From NCBI GenBank assembly GCA_900467745.1, contig UBQW01000043.1, forward strand, positions 107,373 through 171,372: 64,000 nucleotides of DNA, in the 5' to 3' direction. Position numbers and translations under genes: made by a program. Origin of the DNA: Hyphomicrobiales bacterium (lineage in GTDB: Bacteria; Pseudomonadota; Alphaproteobacteria; Rhizobiales; Rhizobiaceae). Of this stretch, positions 29,230 to 38,498 are shown piece by piece (within the stretch, counting starts at the first letter, position 1; the number at the start of each line of letters is the position of its first letter). The notes under the pieces were generated by a model. The model had not been told where the DNA came from. It did no database searches and saw nothing but the letters and a program-made list of their open reading frames with translations.

Positions 29230-30552
29230 TTAGCTGGTGATGCGGGGCGTGCTGACGATCTTCATGAACAGCGCCTGCATGGCTTCGGCGATGCCGTCGG
29301 TTGGGCTGACGGCGAAGTAGAGACCGGGGCTTGCGCACTCCTGCATCTTCGTCGAGATCTTGCCTTCGAAGGGCTTGACCCAATCGTTGTAAAAGCCGTT
29401 TTCAGGCAGCGGCAGATAGGGCGTGTAGAGGACGGCGATCTTGATGCCCTTGTCCTTGAGCGCCGTGCAGCTCTTGACGTCGATGGGCTCGATGCAGCGG
29501 TTGCCATTGGCGCCGCGCGGGCTGGTGCAGCCTGACGACTTGGCGCTATCTCCGACACCATCGGCCACGAAGAAAACGATCTTCTGGCGGTCGGCGTCGC
29601 TTGTGCCCTTGCCGATGGTGCCCTTGATCTCGTCCTTGATGCCGGCGAGCGCGCTGTCGAAGCTCGTCTGCTGGTCGTTGTTGTAGTTCTGGTACGGGAT
29701 GCTCATCAGCTGAATGGCGCTGGTTGCCGTCGCGACCTTGCCGAGGTCGTTGTTGATCTCGGCGACCTTGAAGAGCTTCGCGTCCTGCGCGGATTTGCCG
29801 AATGTGTAGGCAGCGACGCGAAACTGTTTGTCCATGGTCTGCGTGTCTGTCGCTTTCGCCATCAGCGCCTTGACCGCCTGAGCGACCACGTCGATGCGGA
29901 TCGTTATCTTGTTGTTTCGGGCAATGTTGTAATAGCTGTTCTTGTCCTCGACGCCTGACGTCGAGACGATGTGACAGGCGAATGCGCAGGTGCCGTCGGA
30001 GCCAGACTTTGTTGCCTTTAGCATCTTGTCGATGTCGCCCTGCGTCGCGCCGACGCCCATCGAGGGCGTGTTGTCGAGCAGCATGTAGAAATCCATGTAG
30101 GACGGCGTTTCGTAGCGCGCGGTGGCGGTGCCCGAAATCGGCATGCTGGTCTGGCCGAGGATCTGCATGAATGTGGTCGGCACCCGCGTCTGGAAGGTGA
30201 CGGATGACGTCAGCGCGCTGCCGGTCTTCATGACATCGACACTGACGTCGATCGGAAAGTTGGCGGCTTCGCCCGATATCTGCGAGCGGAACAGCTCCTG
30301 CGCGTCTGTCTTGCCCGTTGCAATCGGGCCGTCGCCGGTCATGGTCTGCGCCTGTTTCATCGCCGGCGACATTTGCGCGACGGCGCCGACGGCTGCGGCA
30401 TCGGCTGCGGCCTGTAGCTGCGTGCGCATGCTGAGCGCATGCGAGAAATCGATCGAGAGGCCGGCAGCGCCGATCAAGGGAACAGCGAGAAGGGCGGTGA
30501 TGAGGCCGAAATTGCCCGATCGATCCGCCAAGAGGCGATCAAACATACGCAT
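29230..30552 (-). CDS. TadG-like protein with N-terminal Tad segment and vWA-type domain
   Basis: 440 residues. The first 60 are the TadE/TadG membrane segment (GNFGLITALLAVPLIGAAGLSIDFSHALSMRTQLQAAADAAAVGA). From about residue 150 a von Willebrand A-like region starts at DFYMLLDNTPSMGVGATQGDI, a MIDAS-like DxxxS variant (DNTPS), and continues to KIVFFVADGVGD. The C-terminus contains several Cys. Related proteins accompany Flp/Tad pili or are anchored cell-surface proteins. No Tad secretion genes are nearby. Confidence 0.85.
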   Translation of the reverse strand: MRMFDRLLADRSGNFGLITALLAVPLIGAAGLSIDFSHALSMRTQLQAAADAAAVGAVAQMSPAMKQAQTMTGDGPIATGKTDAQELFRSQISGEAANFPIDVSVDVMKTGSALTSSVTFQTRVPTTFMQILGQTSMPISGTATARYETPSYMDFYMLLDNTPSMGVGATQGDIDKMLKATKSGSDGTCAFACHIVSTSGVEDKNSYYNIARNNKITIRIDVVAQAVKALMAKATDTQTMDKQFRVAAYTFGKSAQDAKLFKVAEINNDLGKVATATSAIQLMSIPYQNYNNDQQTSFDSALAGIKDEIKGTIGKGTSDADRQKIVFFVADGVGDSAKSSGCTSPRGANGNRCIEPIDVKSCTALKDKGIKIAVLYTPYLPLPENGFYNDWVKPFEGKISTKMQECASPGLYFAVSPTDGIAEAMQALFMKIVSTPRITS

Positions 30553-30870
30553 TGGAAATATCCTGAAACGGGAAAAGTCATGGCTGAAAAAGCGGGAGCA
30601 TCATGCTCGGCTGTCTGAAAACAGGACCATCCTTAGTGTCAAAGCATAAATTAGATACAAAGCGTCTTGGTATATCGAACGTTAAGCGCGCTGCCGGCGT
30701 TTGAAAACGCGGCCGCGAATACCTTTATAGGGCGTCATTGCATGGCGCGATGAGGCGGACAAAAGCGCGCCGAACCCCGCTATGCAAGATGAAGCTAAAC
30801 GGCTATAAGCCGCCAGTATTTTAAAGACGGGATATCCGGCCGGTACCGGATACTGAGACAGGTGAACGAG
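30553..30870. other. divergent promoter region between the TadG-like gene and DAHP synthase
   Basis: About 320 bases without a credible gene. It must hold two outward promoters. A small palindrome, TATCCGG, six bases, CCGGATA (30833-30852), ends 18 bases before the DAHP synthase ATG and could be an operator or part of the leader. No attenuator-like leader peptide is evident. Confidence 0.5.
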
Positions 30871-32244
30871 ATGGCACAGAATTGGACTCCGAACAGTTGG
30901 CGGCAAAAACCGATCCAGCAGGTTCCGGATTATCCGGATCAGGCAGCAGTTGCGGCGACGGAAGCCCAGCTGGCGTCGTATCCTCCGCTCGTTTTCGCAG
31001 GCGAGGCGCGTCGTCTGAAAAAGCATCTTGCCAATGTGGCCGAAGGTAACGGCTTCCTCTTGCAGGGTGGCGATTGTGCCGAGAGCTTCGCGGAACACGG
31101 CGCGGACAATATCCGCGACTTCTTCCGCGCCTTCCTGCAGATGGCCGTCGTCCTGACCTACGGCGCGCAGCTTCCTGTCGTCAAGGTCGGCCGTATCGCC
31201 GGTCAGTTCGCCAAGCCGCGCTCCTCGGGCATCGAAACGCTCGATGGCGTGTCGCTGCCGAGCTACCGTGGCGATATCATCAACGGCATCGAGTTCACCG
31301 AGGAAGCGCGTATTCCGAACCCGGAACGCCAAGCCATGGCTTACCGCCAGTCGGCCGCGACGCTGAACCTTCTGCGCGCGTTCGCGATGGGTGGCTATGC
31401 CAACCTCGAGAACGTGCACCAGTGGATGCTCGGCTTCATCAAGGACAGCCCGCAGGGCGAGCGCTATCGCAAGCTGGCGGATCGCATCAGCGAGACGATG
31501 GATTTCATGAAGGCGATCGGCATCACCGCCGAGAACCAGCCGAGCCTGCGCGAGACCGATTTCTTCACCAGCCACGAAGCGTTGCTGCTTGGCTATGAAG
31601 AAGCGCTGACGCGCGTCGATTCGACCTCGGGCGACTGGTATGCCACGTCTGGCCACATGATCTGGATCGGCGACCGTACGCGCCAGCTCGATCATGCGCA
31701 TGTGGAATACTGCCGTGGGATCAAGAACCCGATCGGTCTGAAGTGCGGCCCGACGCTGCAGGCGGATGATCTGTTGAACCTGATCGACGTTCTGAACCCG
31801 CAGAACGAAGCCGGCCGTCTGACGCTGATTTGCCGCTTCGGCCACGACAAGGTCGCCGAGCATCTGCCGCGCCTCATCCGCGCTGTCGAGAAGGAAGGCC
31901 GCAAGGTCGTCTGGTCCTGCGATCCGATGCACGGCAACACGATCACGCTCAACCACTACAAGACCCGTCCATTCGAGCGGATCCTGTCGGAAGTCGAAAG
32001 CTTCTTCCAGATCCATCGCGCGGAAGGCTCGCATCCCGGTGGCATCCACATCGAGATGACCGGCAAGGACGTGACCGAATGCACGGGTGGCGCGCGCGCC
32101 GTGACGGCGGAAGACCTGCACGACCGCTACCACACGCATTGCGACCCGCGTCTCAATGCCGACCAGGCGCTCGAGCTCGCCTTCCTGCTCTCCGAGCGGA
32201 TGAAGAGCGGCCGCGACGAGAAGCGGATGGCCGTCAACGGCTAA
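30871..32244 (+). CDS. aroG: 3-deoxy-7-phosphoheptulonate synthase, class II (plant-type)
   Basis: 457 residues. It condenses phosphoenolpyruvate and erythrose 4-phosphate, the first step of the shikimate pathway. Class II features: WRQKPIQQVPDYPD at the N-terminus, GDCAESFAEH, KVGRIAGQFAKPRSS, TSGHMIWIGDRTRQLD and WSCDPMHGNTI, GGIHIEMTGKDVTEC near the end. The ATG at 30871 is chosen; a GTG nine bases earlier is in frame. A terminator follows. The gene sits between two TadG-like loci. Confidence 0.96.
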   Translation: MAQNWTPNSWRQKPIQQVPDYPDQAAVAATEAQLASYPPLVFAGEARRLKKHLANVAEGNGFLLQGGDCAESFAEHGADNIRDFFRAFLQMAVVLTYGAQLPVVKVGRIAGQFAKPRSSGIETLDGVSLPSYRGDIINGIEFTEEARIPNPERQAMAYRQSAATLNLLRAFAMGGYANLENVHQWMLGFIKDSPQGERYRKLADRISETMDFMKAIGITAENQPSLRETDFFTSHEALLLGYEEALTRVDSTSGDWYATSGHMIWIGDRTRQLDHAHVEYCRGIKNPIGLKCGPTLQADDLLNLIDVLNPQNEAGRLTLICRFGHDKVAEHLPRLIRAVEKEGRKVVWSCDPMHGNTITLNHYKTRPFERILSEVESFFQIHRAEGSHPGGIHIEMTGKDVTECTGGARAVTAEDLHDRYHTHCDPRLNADQALELAFLLSERMKSGRDEKRMAVNG

Positions 32245-32276
32245 TCGCTGATCGCCTGCTTAGACTGAATTGAATG

Positions 32277-32298
32277 AGCCCGGCCATCGCGCCGGGCT
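32277..32298 (+). terminator. rho-independent terminator after DAHP synthase
   Basis: AGCCCGG, an 8-base loop and CCGGGCT followed by TTTTTC on the plus strand. Confidence 0.82.
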
Positions 32299-32301
32299 TT
32301 T

Positions 32302-34041
32302 TCATTGCACCAGCACAGATTGCTGGCACCGTGCGTCGGTAAAGCGCACATCGGCCTCGCCGATCTTGATGCCGAGCATCAGCAGGGTGTTGTAGAGCAC
32401 GTCGTCGAGGGGCGTAGTGACGCTCGACAGCGTATCGGCGATTGCCTGCATGACCGCCTTGTTGGTTCCAAGCGTCAGGATCAGCAGCTGGATCTGGATA
32501 TCGGTGCCGGCGATCAGCGACTGCACGGCGGAGGTCAACGTGTCTCTTGTCGAGACGTTCTTGATTGCCTTGTTGGTGATGTCGTTCGGCTGGAACGTCA
32601 GGCGCGTCTTGCTGGTGTTGGTGAGGTTGATATCGGCGAGCGCGTTCACCTTGAGGAGCAAGGCGTCGATGATGGTGGCCGATGTGACGCGCGGCTTGGT
32701 TCCGAAATTGGCCATGGCTGTCGGATCGACATCGCCAAGCGCAATCTCGGCGACCCCCGGCACGACATCGACGCCGATGCTGGCGCTTTTCGGGCCGCCG
32801 CCGAGGCAGGCGAAGCTCGCAAGCTTGGCTTCGGCATAGGCGGCCTCGACATAGAGCGGCACGCGCAGCTTGATGCCGGCGATGGTGCTGAGCCCCGTGA
32901 CGCCGGCTTCGATGGCAATGCGGATCTGCGCGGTGCGGACGGCCGATCCGGTGGTGCCTATGGCGTTGGAGGCGATGCCCTTGGGGCGCTCGCCGATCGC
33001 GATCTTCAGTGTGACGCTGGTTAGCCCCGGAACCGTGCCGGCGAGATTGACGCCGACCTGCTTGCCCTGGTTGGCGGCGAATGCGCTGGCCGAGATGATG
33101 TCGAGCGCGCTTGCCTCAAGCAGCAGGTGCGAGCCGGAGCCGATCATCCGCTCTCCGACGGAGCCGAGGCTCATGAGGTTCTGCAGCTTGACCTTGATCT
33201 GCGTGGTGCCGAGCCCCTTGGAGAGCGAGGTGATCGCCTTGCTGACGGTTGGCGTCAGCCCTTGCGTGGCGGCCAGCGTGTCGAGCAGGCGCGGATAGGA
33301 GATGTCGGTTGCCAGCAGTTCGTCATAGGTGCCGGCGGTGAGGTTCAGCTTGGTCGCGAGAAGGTCGAGATAGGACAGAAGGTCGATATTGGCGGCGGCG
33401 AGTGCGTCGTAGTCGGCCACTTTCAATGAGACCGTCGTGCCGAGCAGGCCGCCGAGCACGGCGTTGAGAATACCGCCGTTGAGGCTCGCCAGACGGGAGC
33501 CGACGGAGAAGGCGGCGAGCTTGGAGGCGGATGCGGTTCCGGTCGCGCCGAGCGTCGGGGGCGGGATGATGGAGGCTGCGAAGGTCAACTGCGCCTTCTG
33601 CTGGATCGCAACCTTGACGGCATCGTAGGGCTGGGTGCCGGCCACAAAACGCTGCGCCGGAGGCAATGCTGGGTCGGCCAGATAAATCCCTGGCGTGTAT
33701 TGGACCACGGCATCGTAAGTGTCGAGCTGGGCGGCGTTCAGCAGCTTGGTTCCAGACGATGTTGCGTAAGCCACGCCTGACTTTACCGCGACGTTGAGGC
33801 CGTTCTGCTGGTAGTTCGTGACCAGGTTGCTGGCGGCGTTGTTGATGTCGGAGGCGGCGACGATGGCGCCGATATCGCTTAATTGCTGCAGGCGCCGCTG
33901 CTGCAGCGTCATCGCGCCGAAGTCGACCCCGAGTGCGAGCGTGGAAATGATCAGCGGCGCCGAGAGTGCGGCCATGATCGCGATGTTGCCATCCCGGCGG
34001 GTGCTGAAACCCGCCAGATATCGCCTCATGCCTGCTTTCAT
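32302..34041 (-). CDS. TadG-like membrane-anchored protein
   Basis: 579 residues. The N-terminus has the Tad segment RRDGNIAIMAALSAPLIISTLALGVDFGAMTLQQRRLQQLSDIGAIVAASD, with one membrane helix. The rest is a long Ala/Thr/Leu-rich extracytoplasmic region with repeated short beta-like pieces and few Cys (two in the last 160 residues). The start codon overlaps the stop of the TadE gene (ATGA), so the pair is translationally coupled. It may be a minor pilin-like or surface protein; function not established. Confidence 0.8.
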   Translation of the reverse strand: MKAGMRRYLAGFSTRRDGNIAIMAALSAPLIISTLALGVDFGAMTLQQRRLQQLSDIGAIVAASDINNAASNLVTNYQQNGLNVAVKSGVAYATSSGTKLLNAAQLDTYDAVVQYTPGIYLADPALPPAQRFVAGTQPYDAVKVAIQQKAQLTFAASIIPPPTLGATGTASASKLAAFSVGSRLASLNGGILNAVLGGLLGTTVSLKVADYDALAAANIDLLSYLDLLATKLNLTAGTYDELLATDISYPRLLDTLAATQGLTPTVSKAITSLSKGLGTTQIKVKLQNLMSLGSVGERMIGSGSHLLLEASALDIISASAFAANQGKQVGVNLAGTVPGLTSVTLKIAIGERPKGIASNAIGTTGSAVRTAQIRIAIEAGVTGLSTIAGIKLRVPLYVEAAYAEAKLASFACLGGGPKSASIGVDVVPGVAEIALGDVDPTAMANFGTKPRVTSATIIDALLLKVNALADINLTNTSKTRLTFQPNDITNKAIKNVSTRDTLTSAVQSLIAGTDIQIQLLILTLGTNKAVMQAIADTLSSVTTPLDDVLYNTLLMLGIKIGEADVRFTDARCQQSVLVQ

Positions 34042-34460
34042 ATACCACCCATGCGGATCGTGGCGAAGCGGCGGATCTTGGTGTCCGGAAGCGGGAATGT
34101 GTAGAGATTCCAGATCGGTAGGGCGCTGGCGTCATACTCCGTCGTGACCGTGAACTGATTGGCGTTCGTGGGGTCGGTGGCAACGGTGACCTGGAGTTTC
34201 TTGCGGTCGATCAGTGGGTCGTTGAGGGTCGAGAGCGCGATGTAATTGTTGACGAGTTGGGCGCGCTCCTGCTCGGAAAGGCCGGCTACCGCGGTGCGCG
34301 CGGCATCGGCCGTCAATTGCTGCAGCGCATGGGCAGCGCTCAGGTAGATGCCATAGGCGATCAGGGTGAGAAGGACGAGCAGGAAGACCGGTGCAACGAT
34401 TGCGAATTCGATCGCGGCCGCACCCTGCCGGTTGGCGAGAAGACGTCGGGCATTCCTCAT
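34038..34460 (-). CDS. TadE-like pseudopilin
   Basis: 140 residues from the ATG at 34460 (MRNARRLLANRQGAAAIEFAIVAPVFLLVLLTLIAYG). GAAAIEFA followed by one hydrophobic helix is the TadE signature, cleaved and processed like type IVb prepilins. The remaining ectodomain is short. GGAG lies close before the start, and a frame reaching 34502 is less likely. Its partner, the TadG-like gene, overlaps it by four bases. Confidence 0.85.
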   Translation of the reverse strand: MRNARRLLANRQGAAAIEFAIVAPVFLLVLLTLIAYGIYLSAAHALQQLTADAARTAVAGLSEQERAQLVNNYIALSTLNDPLIDRKKLQVTVATDPTNANQFTVTTEYDASALPIWNLYTFPLPDTKIRRFATIRMGGI

Positions 34461-34633
34461 GCACTGCACTCCTTGCAATGGCCAACGCCGCAGCGAAGAC
34501 AACCGAAGGATACATTTAACCGTCTTAATTTTTGCTTACCTAATAAACCCCATGCGTGTACCTGCAAGATATCAGGGTGTACGGAAATGGCGCGCTATTC
34601 CTGTGGCCGGCTAATCTGTTCGCCGGCCTGGGA

Positions 34634-35158
34634 TCAGTTGCCGAGCTTCTGGGTCAATCTGGCGATATCCTCGCGCAGCGCGGCGATCTCGGTCATCACC
34701 TGCATGTCGATCTTCTGGTGCAGCGACAGCACTTCCAGCTCGGCCTTCAAGTTGACTTCGTAGTCCTTCGCCGCCTCAAAACGGTCGCGCTCGGCCTGTC
34801 GGTTTTGGGACATCATGATGATCGGCGCCTGGATCGCGGCGATCATGGAGAGGACGAGGTTGAGGAAGATGAAGGGGTAGGGGTCGAAGGCGCGGGTCGA
34901 AAGGATGATGGTGTTGATCACGCACCAGACGGCCAGGAAGACCAGGAAGGTGGTGATGAAGGCCCAGGAGCCACCGACGCGGGCAATGCTATCCGCCATC
35001 CGCTCGCCGAAGGACGATTCGGCTTTCAGCGCGGCATTGATATCCGTCGAGATGATCTTGCGCGCATGCGCCTTTTCCAGCACGCGCTTTTCGATGTCGC
35101 CGAGCTCGTTGGCGGACTTGTCGAAATGCAGGTGGACGAAACTGGAGAGATTGTTCAT
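34634..35158 (-). CDS. DUF1003-domain membrane protein
   Basis: 174 residues. Central region SFGERMADSIARVGGSWAFITTFLVFLAVWCVINTIIL and DPYPFIFLNLVLSMIAAIQAPIIMMSQNRQAERDR gives two membrane helices and the DUF1003 signature. The C-terminal third is a charged helix, likely coiled coil (ELEVLSLHQKIDMQVMTEIAALREDIARL). The role of the family is unknown. GGAG precedes the ATG. Confidence 0.9.
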   Translation of the reverse strand: MNNLSSFVHLHFDKSANELGDIEKRVLEKAHARKIISTDINAALKAESSFGERMADSIARVGGSWAFITTFLVFLAVWCVINTIILSTRAFDPYPFIFLNLVLSMIAAIQAPIIMMSQNRQAERDRFEAAKDYEVNLKAELEVLSLHQKIDMQVMTEIAALREDIARLTQKLGN

Positions 35159-35244
35159 GGCGCGACTCCGGATGACTCATGTTGGCGGGGAGTATTCCGT
35201 TCTGCGCCAGGAATGCAATGCGGCAACGTGCATGTCTGCCGTGC

Positions 35245-37140
35245 TCAGGAGCCCTCGGCTCGCAGCCAGGAATGCTGCGGGAAGAAGCGCTCGACGGTCT
35301 GCGCCTTGCCGAACATCACATCGTGCTGGAGATAGCGATAGTCGCGGACCAGCGGATCGATGCTCTTGGCGTCGCGAACCCAATCCGGCGAGGCGGTATT
35401 GTCGCGGGTAATCAGCTGGTAGCGGTCGACGATCGGGTACTTCTTCTGCACGCGACCAAGGAAGCCGGTATAGAACGGGTGCTCGTAGCCGGCGAATTTC
35501 AGCACATGATAGGGCAGCTGCGACGGGCTGATGGTGCCGACGTTCTGCTTCACGCCCTTGCGGTTCGACCAGATGACCAGCGGCGTTTCGTGCTCCTGCT
35601 TCATGACACTGACGGAGGCGCGGCGGGTGGCGACCTGGTCGGGCATATAGCCGGTGTTCGTGTAGACGCTGCCGAGCGGCGGCAGGTGGTCGCCCCAGAG
35701 CACGATGATCGTCTCGCGATCGCGCTTGGAGGCCCATTCTGTCAGCATCTTGAAGCTCTCATCGGCTTCCTTGACGCCCTGCGTATAGGTAGCGAGCGTT
35801 GCGCGGTCGGCGTCGGTCAGATTGCCGGTGAAGTCGACCGTGTTGTTGGCGTAGCGGTTGGCCTCGTAGGGGCCATGTCCCTGTAGGGTGACCGCGAAGA
35901 AGAAGAAGGGCCGGTCGAGCCCGTCGGCTTCCTGCATGATCTCCTTCATCAGGCTGTCGTCGGAGGCGAAGATGCCGCGCTTTTCCATGGTCGGCATGGT
36001 TTCTTCGGTGCGGAATTCCTCGAAGCCGAAATCCTTGTAGACCTCGTTGCGGTTCCAGAACCAGCCGCTGAACGGGTGCAGGGCACGGGCGGCATAGCCT
36101 TCGCCACGGAAGAAGGTCGCGAGCGAGGGGATGTCGTTGCGGATGTACTGCTGGTAGGGGATGCTGCCATAGGGCAGGAAGGCATTCGAGAAGCCGGTCA
36201 GCGCCTCGAACTCGACATTGGCTGTCATGCCGCCAAACTCGGGCGAGAAGACGTGGCCGGACTGCGCCGCGCGGATCGTCGGCATCGGGTCTTCGGAGAA
36301 TTTCAGCGTCTTGAGGCGCGTCGGATCCCAGAAGGATTCGCTCATCAGCATGATCACGTCGGGCTTGTCGCTCGGGCCGCTGAGATAGCCGTAATTGCGC
36401 GAGGGAATGGCGTCGAGCGCCTGCGCATTGAGGCCGGCGGGCGAGGCGACGTCGGCCATCGGGATGTTGAAGATGAAGGCGAGGATGAAGCCGTTGCTGC
36501 GGTAGTTCTCTTTCTGGTCCCACATCATCGGCACGACCTGCAGGCGGTCGCGTATGTAGGAATACTGCGAGTAATCCATCAGCGAGCCGAAGGCGGCGAT
36601 GACCGGAACCGTCAGGCAGAGATTGCGGATACGGTTGCGGCGCGCCATCTTCGGCAGGCGGCGCCAGGCGTAGCGCCATGCCAGAACGAGGCCGGTGACG
36701 GAGAGCAGAATGCCGACGGCAACCGCGATAGCCGTCATCGGGCGGTCGCGGACCATGACGGGAAGCAGCTCGAGGATCTGGCGGCCGAACAGCATATCCG
36801 AGGGGTAGAGCGGATCGGAAAGGTAGTGCTGTTTCTGATTGGAGACGAGCGCCGGCACGAGGACGAGCGGCAGCACGACCAGTGCAGAGAGGAAACGGCG
36901 GCCGAGGATCGCATCGACGCAGAGCATCACGATGGTCAGCATGACGACCGTGGTCATGCCAGGACGGGCCGTGGAAGACAGAAAGGCGCCGACGTCGGTT
37001 GCGCCGCCGCGCGCGATCACTTCGACCGAGAAGGTTGCAAGCAACGCCATCACGGCCGTCAAGGCGACTGCAATTGCGCCGCGCAAGATGGAAGGGCGGG
37101 TGTCAGCGCCAACGCCGCCATAGAGGGCCGCCTCGCGCAT
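35245..37140 (-). CDS. LTA synthase/sulfatase-family phosphoglycerol transferase, CgmB-like
   Basis: About 631 residues. Five hydrophobic helices in the first 210 residues are followed by a periplasmic sulfatase-type catalytic domain: VIMLMSESFWDPTRL (metal site with the Ser/Thr-type nucleophile region), GMTANVEFEALTGF, SLATFFRGEGYAARALHPFSGWFWNR, and LQGHGPY with TIIVLWGDHLPPL. In rhizobia such proteins (CgmB) add phosphoglycerol to periplasmic cyclic beta-glucans, using phosphatidylglycerol; this is the likely role here. The ATG at 37140 follows CCGGAG; a TTG at 37173 is the alternative. Pho-box-like heptamers lie 46 bases upstream. Confidence 0.85.
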   Translation of the reverse strand: MREAALYGGVGADTRPSILRGAIAVALTAVMALLATFSVEVIARGGATDVGAFLSSTARPGMTTVVMLTIVMLCVDAILGRRFLSALVVLPLVLVPALVSNQKQHYLSDPLYPSDMLFGRQILELLPVMVRDRPMTAIAVAVGILLSVTGLVLAWRYAWRRLPKMARRNRIRNLCLTVPVIAAFGSLMDYSQYSYIRDRLQVVPMMWDQKENYRSNGFILAFIFNIPMADVASPAGLNAQALDAIPSRNYGYLSGPSDKPDVIMLMSESFWDPTRLKTLKFSEDPMPTIRAAQSGHVFSPEFGGMTANVEFEALTGFSNAFLPYGSIPYQQYIRNDIPSLATFFRGEGYAARALHPFSGWFWNRNEVYKDFGFEEFRTEETMPTMEKRGIFASDDSLMKEIMQEADGLDRPFFFFAVTLQGHGPYEANRYANNTVDFTGNLTDADRATLATYTQGVKEADESFKMLTEWASKRDRETIIVLWGDHLPPLGSVYTNTGYMPDQVATRRASVSVMKQEHETPLVIWSNRKGVKQNVGTISPSQLPYHVLKFAGYEHPFYTGFLGRVQKKYPIVDRYQLITRDNTASPDWVRDAKSIDPLVRDYRYLQHDVMFGKAQTVERFFPQHSWLRAEGS

Positions 37141-37186
37141 AGCCGCTCCGGACTTGAAAACTTGGGCGATCAATGGCGGAACTCCG

Positions 37187-37226
37187 GTGTCATCTTAACG
37201 TCATCGAACTGTCACATCTTCGTCAT
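37187..37226 (+). promoter_or_regulatory. four Pho-box-like heptamers at 11-bp spacing
   Basis: On the plus strand GTGTCAT, ACGTCAT, CTGTCAC and TCGTCAT follow each other with exactly four bases between. The PhoB heptamer is CTGTCAT, with the same 11-bp period; matches are 6, 5, 6 and 5 of 7. This is two Pho boxes in tandem, between the phosphoglycerol transferase (minus) and the TolB-like gene (plus). Regulation by PhoB is inferred, not shown. Confidence 0.6.
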
Positions 37227-37241
37227 GAACGCTAGATGAAC
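37224..37241 (+). promoter_or_regulatory. two-heptamer relative of the 51.4/51.7-kb element
   Basis: CATGAAC, four bases, GATGAAC. The central 16 bases match the copy at 51440-51455 (other strand) at 15 positions. It overlaps the end of the Pho-like array. Confidence 0.4.
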
Positions 37242-37414
37242 CATTGTTGTTTCGCGGCCTTAACGCTTTTTTGATCACAAACTTATCGGTAGTCGGTTGC
37301 CTGATTTCGCGCGGGCTCGGGACGGAGCCTCCTATTGCCGCGCGCGGGTGATCCTTGCGTGCCTTATTTAGCTGTCGTAGGTCATGGATATGTTCGCGTC
37401 AGAGGAGAGTTTGC

Positions 37415-38248
37415 ATGCGCAGTTCGGTCGAGATCTACAACGTCAAGACGGGCGAGGCCCGTGTGATCTGGCAGACCGAGAGGCTGGTCGAAGCCCCCAA
37501 TTACGCCCCTGACGGCAGCTATCTGCTCCTCAATGACGAAGGTCTGCTTTATCGCCTGGCGCTCGACGGCTCGGCGAAGGTGGAGCATGTCGATACCGGC
37601 TTTGCGACCGCTTGTAACAACGACCACGGGATTTCGCCGGATGGCAAAAGGATCGTCATCTCCGACAAGGTCGAGTTCGGCAAGTCGGCGATCTACACGC
37701 TGCCGATCGAGGGTGGGGCGCCGCAGCTGGTGACCACCAATCATCCGTCCTACTGGCATGGCTGGTCGCCTGACGGGAAGGAGCTCGCTTATTGCGGCAT
37801 TCGCGGCGACCTGTTCGATATCTACACGATCGACGTGACCGGCGGCGAAGAGCGCCGGTTGACGCATGGCGAAGGGCGCAATGATGGGCCGGATTATTCG
37901 GCCGATGGGCGCTGGATCTATTTCAACTCCAGCCGCACCGGCCTGATGCAGATCTGGCGCATCCATCCCGACGGAACCGGCGTCGAGCAGGTGACGCACG
38001 ACAATTGCGGCAACTGGTTCGCGCATCCATCCCCGAATAACGACAAGGTCGTGCTGATTTCCTACGATCCCGATGTGTTCGACCATCCGCGCGACAAGCA
38101 TGTGCGGATGCGGATGATGGATATGGACGGGGGAAATCTCACGACGCTGTTCGAACTCTTCGGCGGACAGGGATCGATCAATGTTCCCAACTGGTCACCT
38201 GGTGGTGACGAGTTCGCCTATGTGCGGTATTTCCCGGTTGAGGCTTGA
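37415..38248 (+). CDS. TolB-like beta-propeller protein
   Basis: 277 residues with repeated WD40-like PD40 units: APNYAPDGSYLLLNDEG, GISPDGKRIVISD, HGWSPDGKELAYCG, GPDYSADGRWIYFNSSRTG, HPSPNNDKVVLISYDPD and PNWSPGGDEFAYV. It lacks a signal peptide, unlike periplasmic TolB, so it should be cytosolic. The ATG at 37415 follows AGAGGAGA. Propellers of this type usually bind proteins or glycans; no specific role is assigned. Confidence 0.83.
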   Translation: MRSSVEIYNVKTGEARVIWQTERLVEAPNYAPDGSYLLLNDEGLLYRLALDGSAKVEHVDTGFATACNNDHGISPDGKRIVISDKVEFGKSAIYTLPIEGGAPQLVTTNHPSYWHGWSPDGKELAYCGIRGDLFDIYTIDVTGGEERRLTHGEGRNDGPDYSADGRWIYFNSSRTGLMQIWRIHPDGTGVEQVTHDNCGNWFAHPSPNNDKVVLISYDPDVFDHPRDKHVRMRMMDMDGGNLTTLFELFGGQGSINVPNWSPGGDEFAYVRYFPVEA

Positions 38249-38282
38249 GCGATTGCATAGGGCGCGGTTTATCGGCATAGGT

Positions 38283-38450
38283 GGCGCGTCGGGTGCCCGC
38301 AGGCTTGCGGGAGAATCGGGAATTCGGTGCGAGACCGGAACGTGCCCAACGCTGTAAGGCCGACGTCTGCCGCTTGATGCCACTGGCGCTCTTTGCCGGG
38401 AAGGCGTGGCAGACGGATGACGCCAAGTCAGAAGACCGGCCCGACAATCA
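38283..38450 (+). promoter_or_regulatory. cobalamin riboswitch upstream of bluB
   Basis: The conserved blocks appear in order: GGGTGCCCGCAGGCTTGCGGG, GAATCGGGAA, CGGTGCGAGACCGGAACGTGCCC, a GCTGTAAG (AACTGTAAG-like), GCCACTGG, GCCGGGAAGGCG and the closing GACGCCAAGTCAGAAGACC. It ends about 50 bases before the bluB start. Coenzyme B12 binding would reduce bluB expression. Confidence 0.93.
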
Positions 38451-38498
38451 TAGACTGACCGCCTGGACAGCGGCCGGTTGTGTTGTTGGGGATTGACG

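Noticed and set aside
34605..34628. GGCCGGC/GCCGGCC hairpin after the DUF1003 gene
   Set aside because: No T-run on either strand and only 7 bp; not called a terminator.
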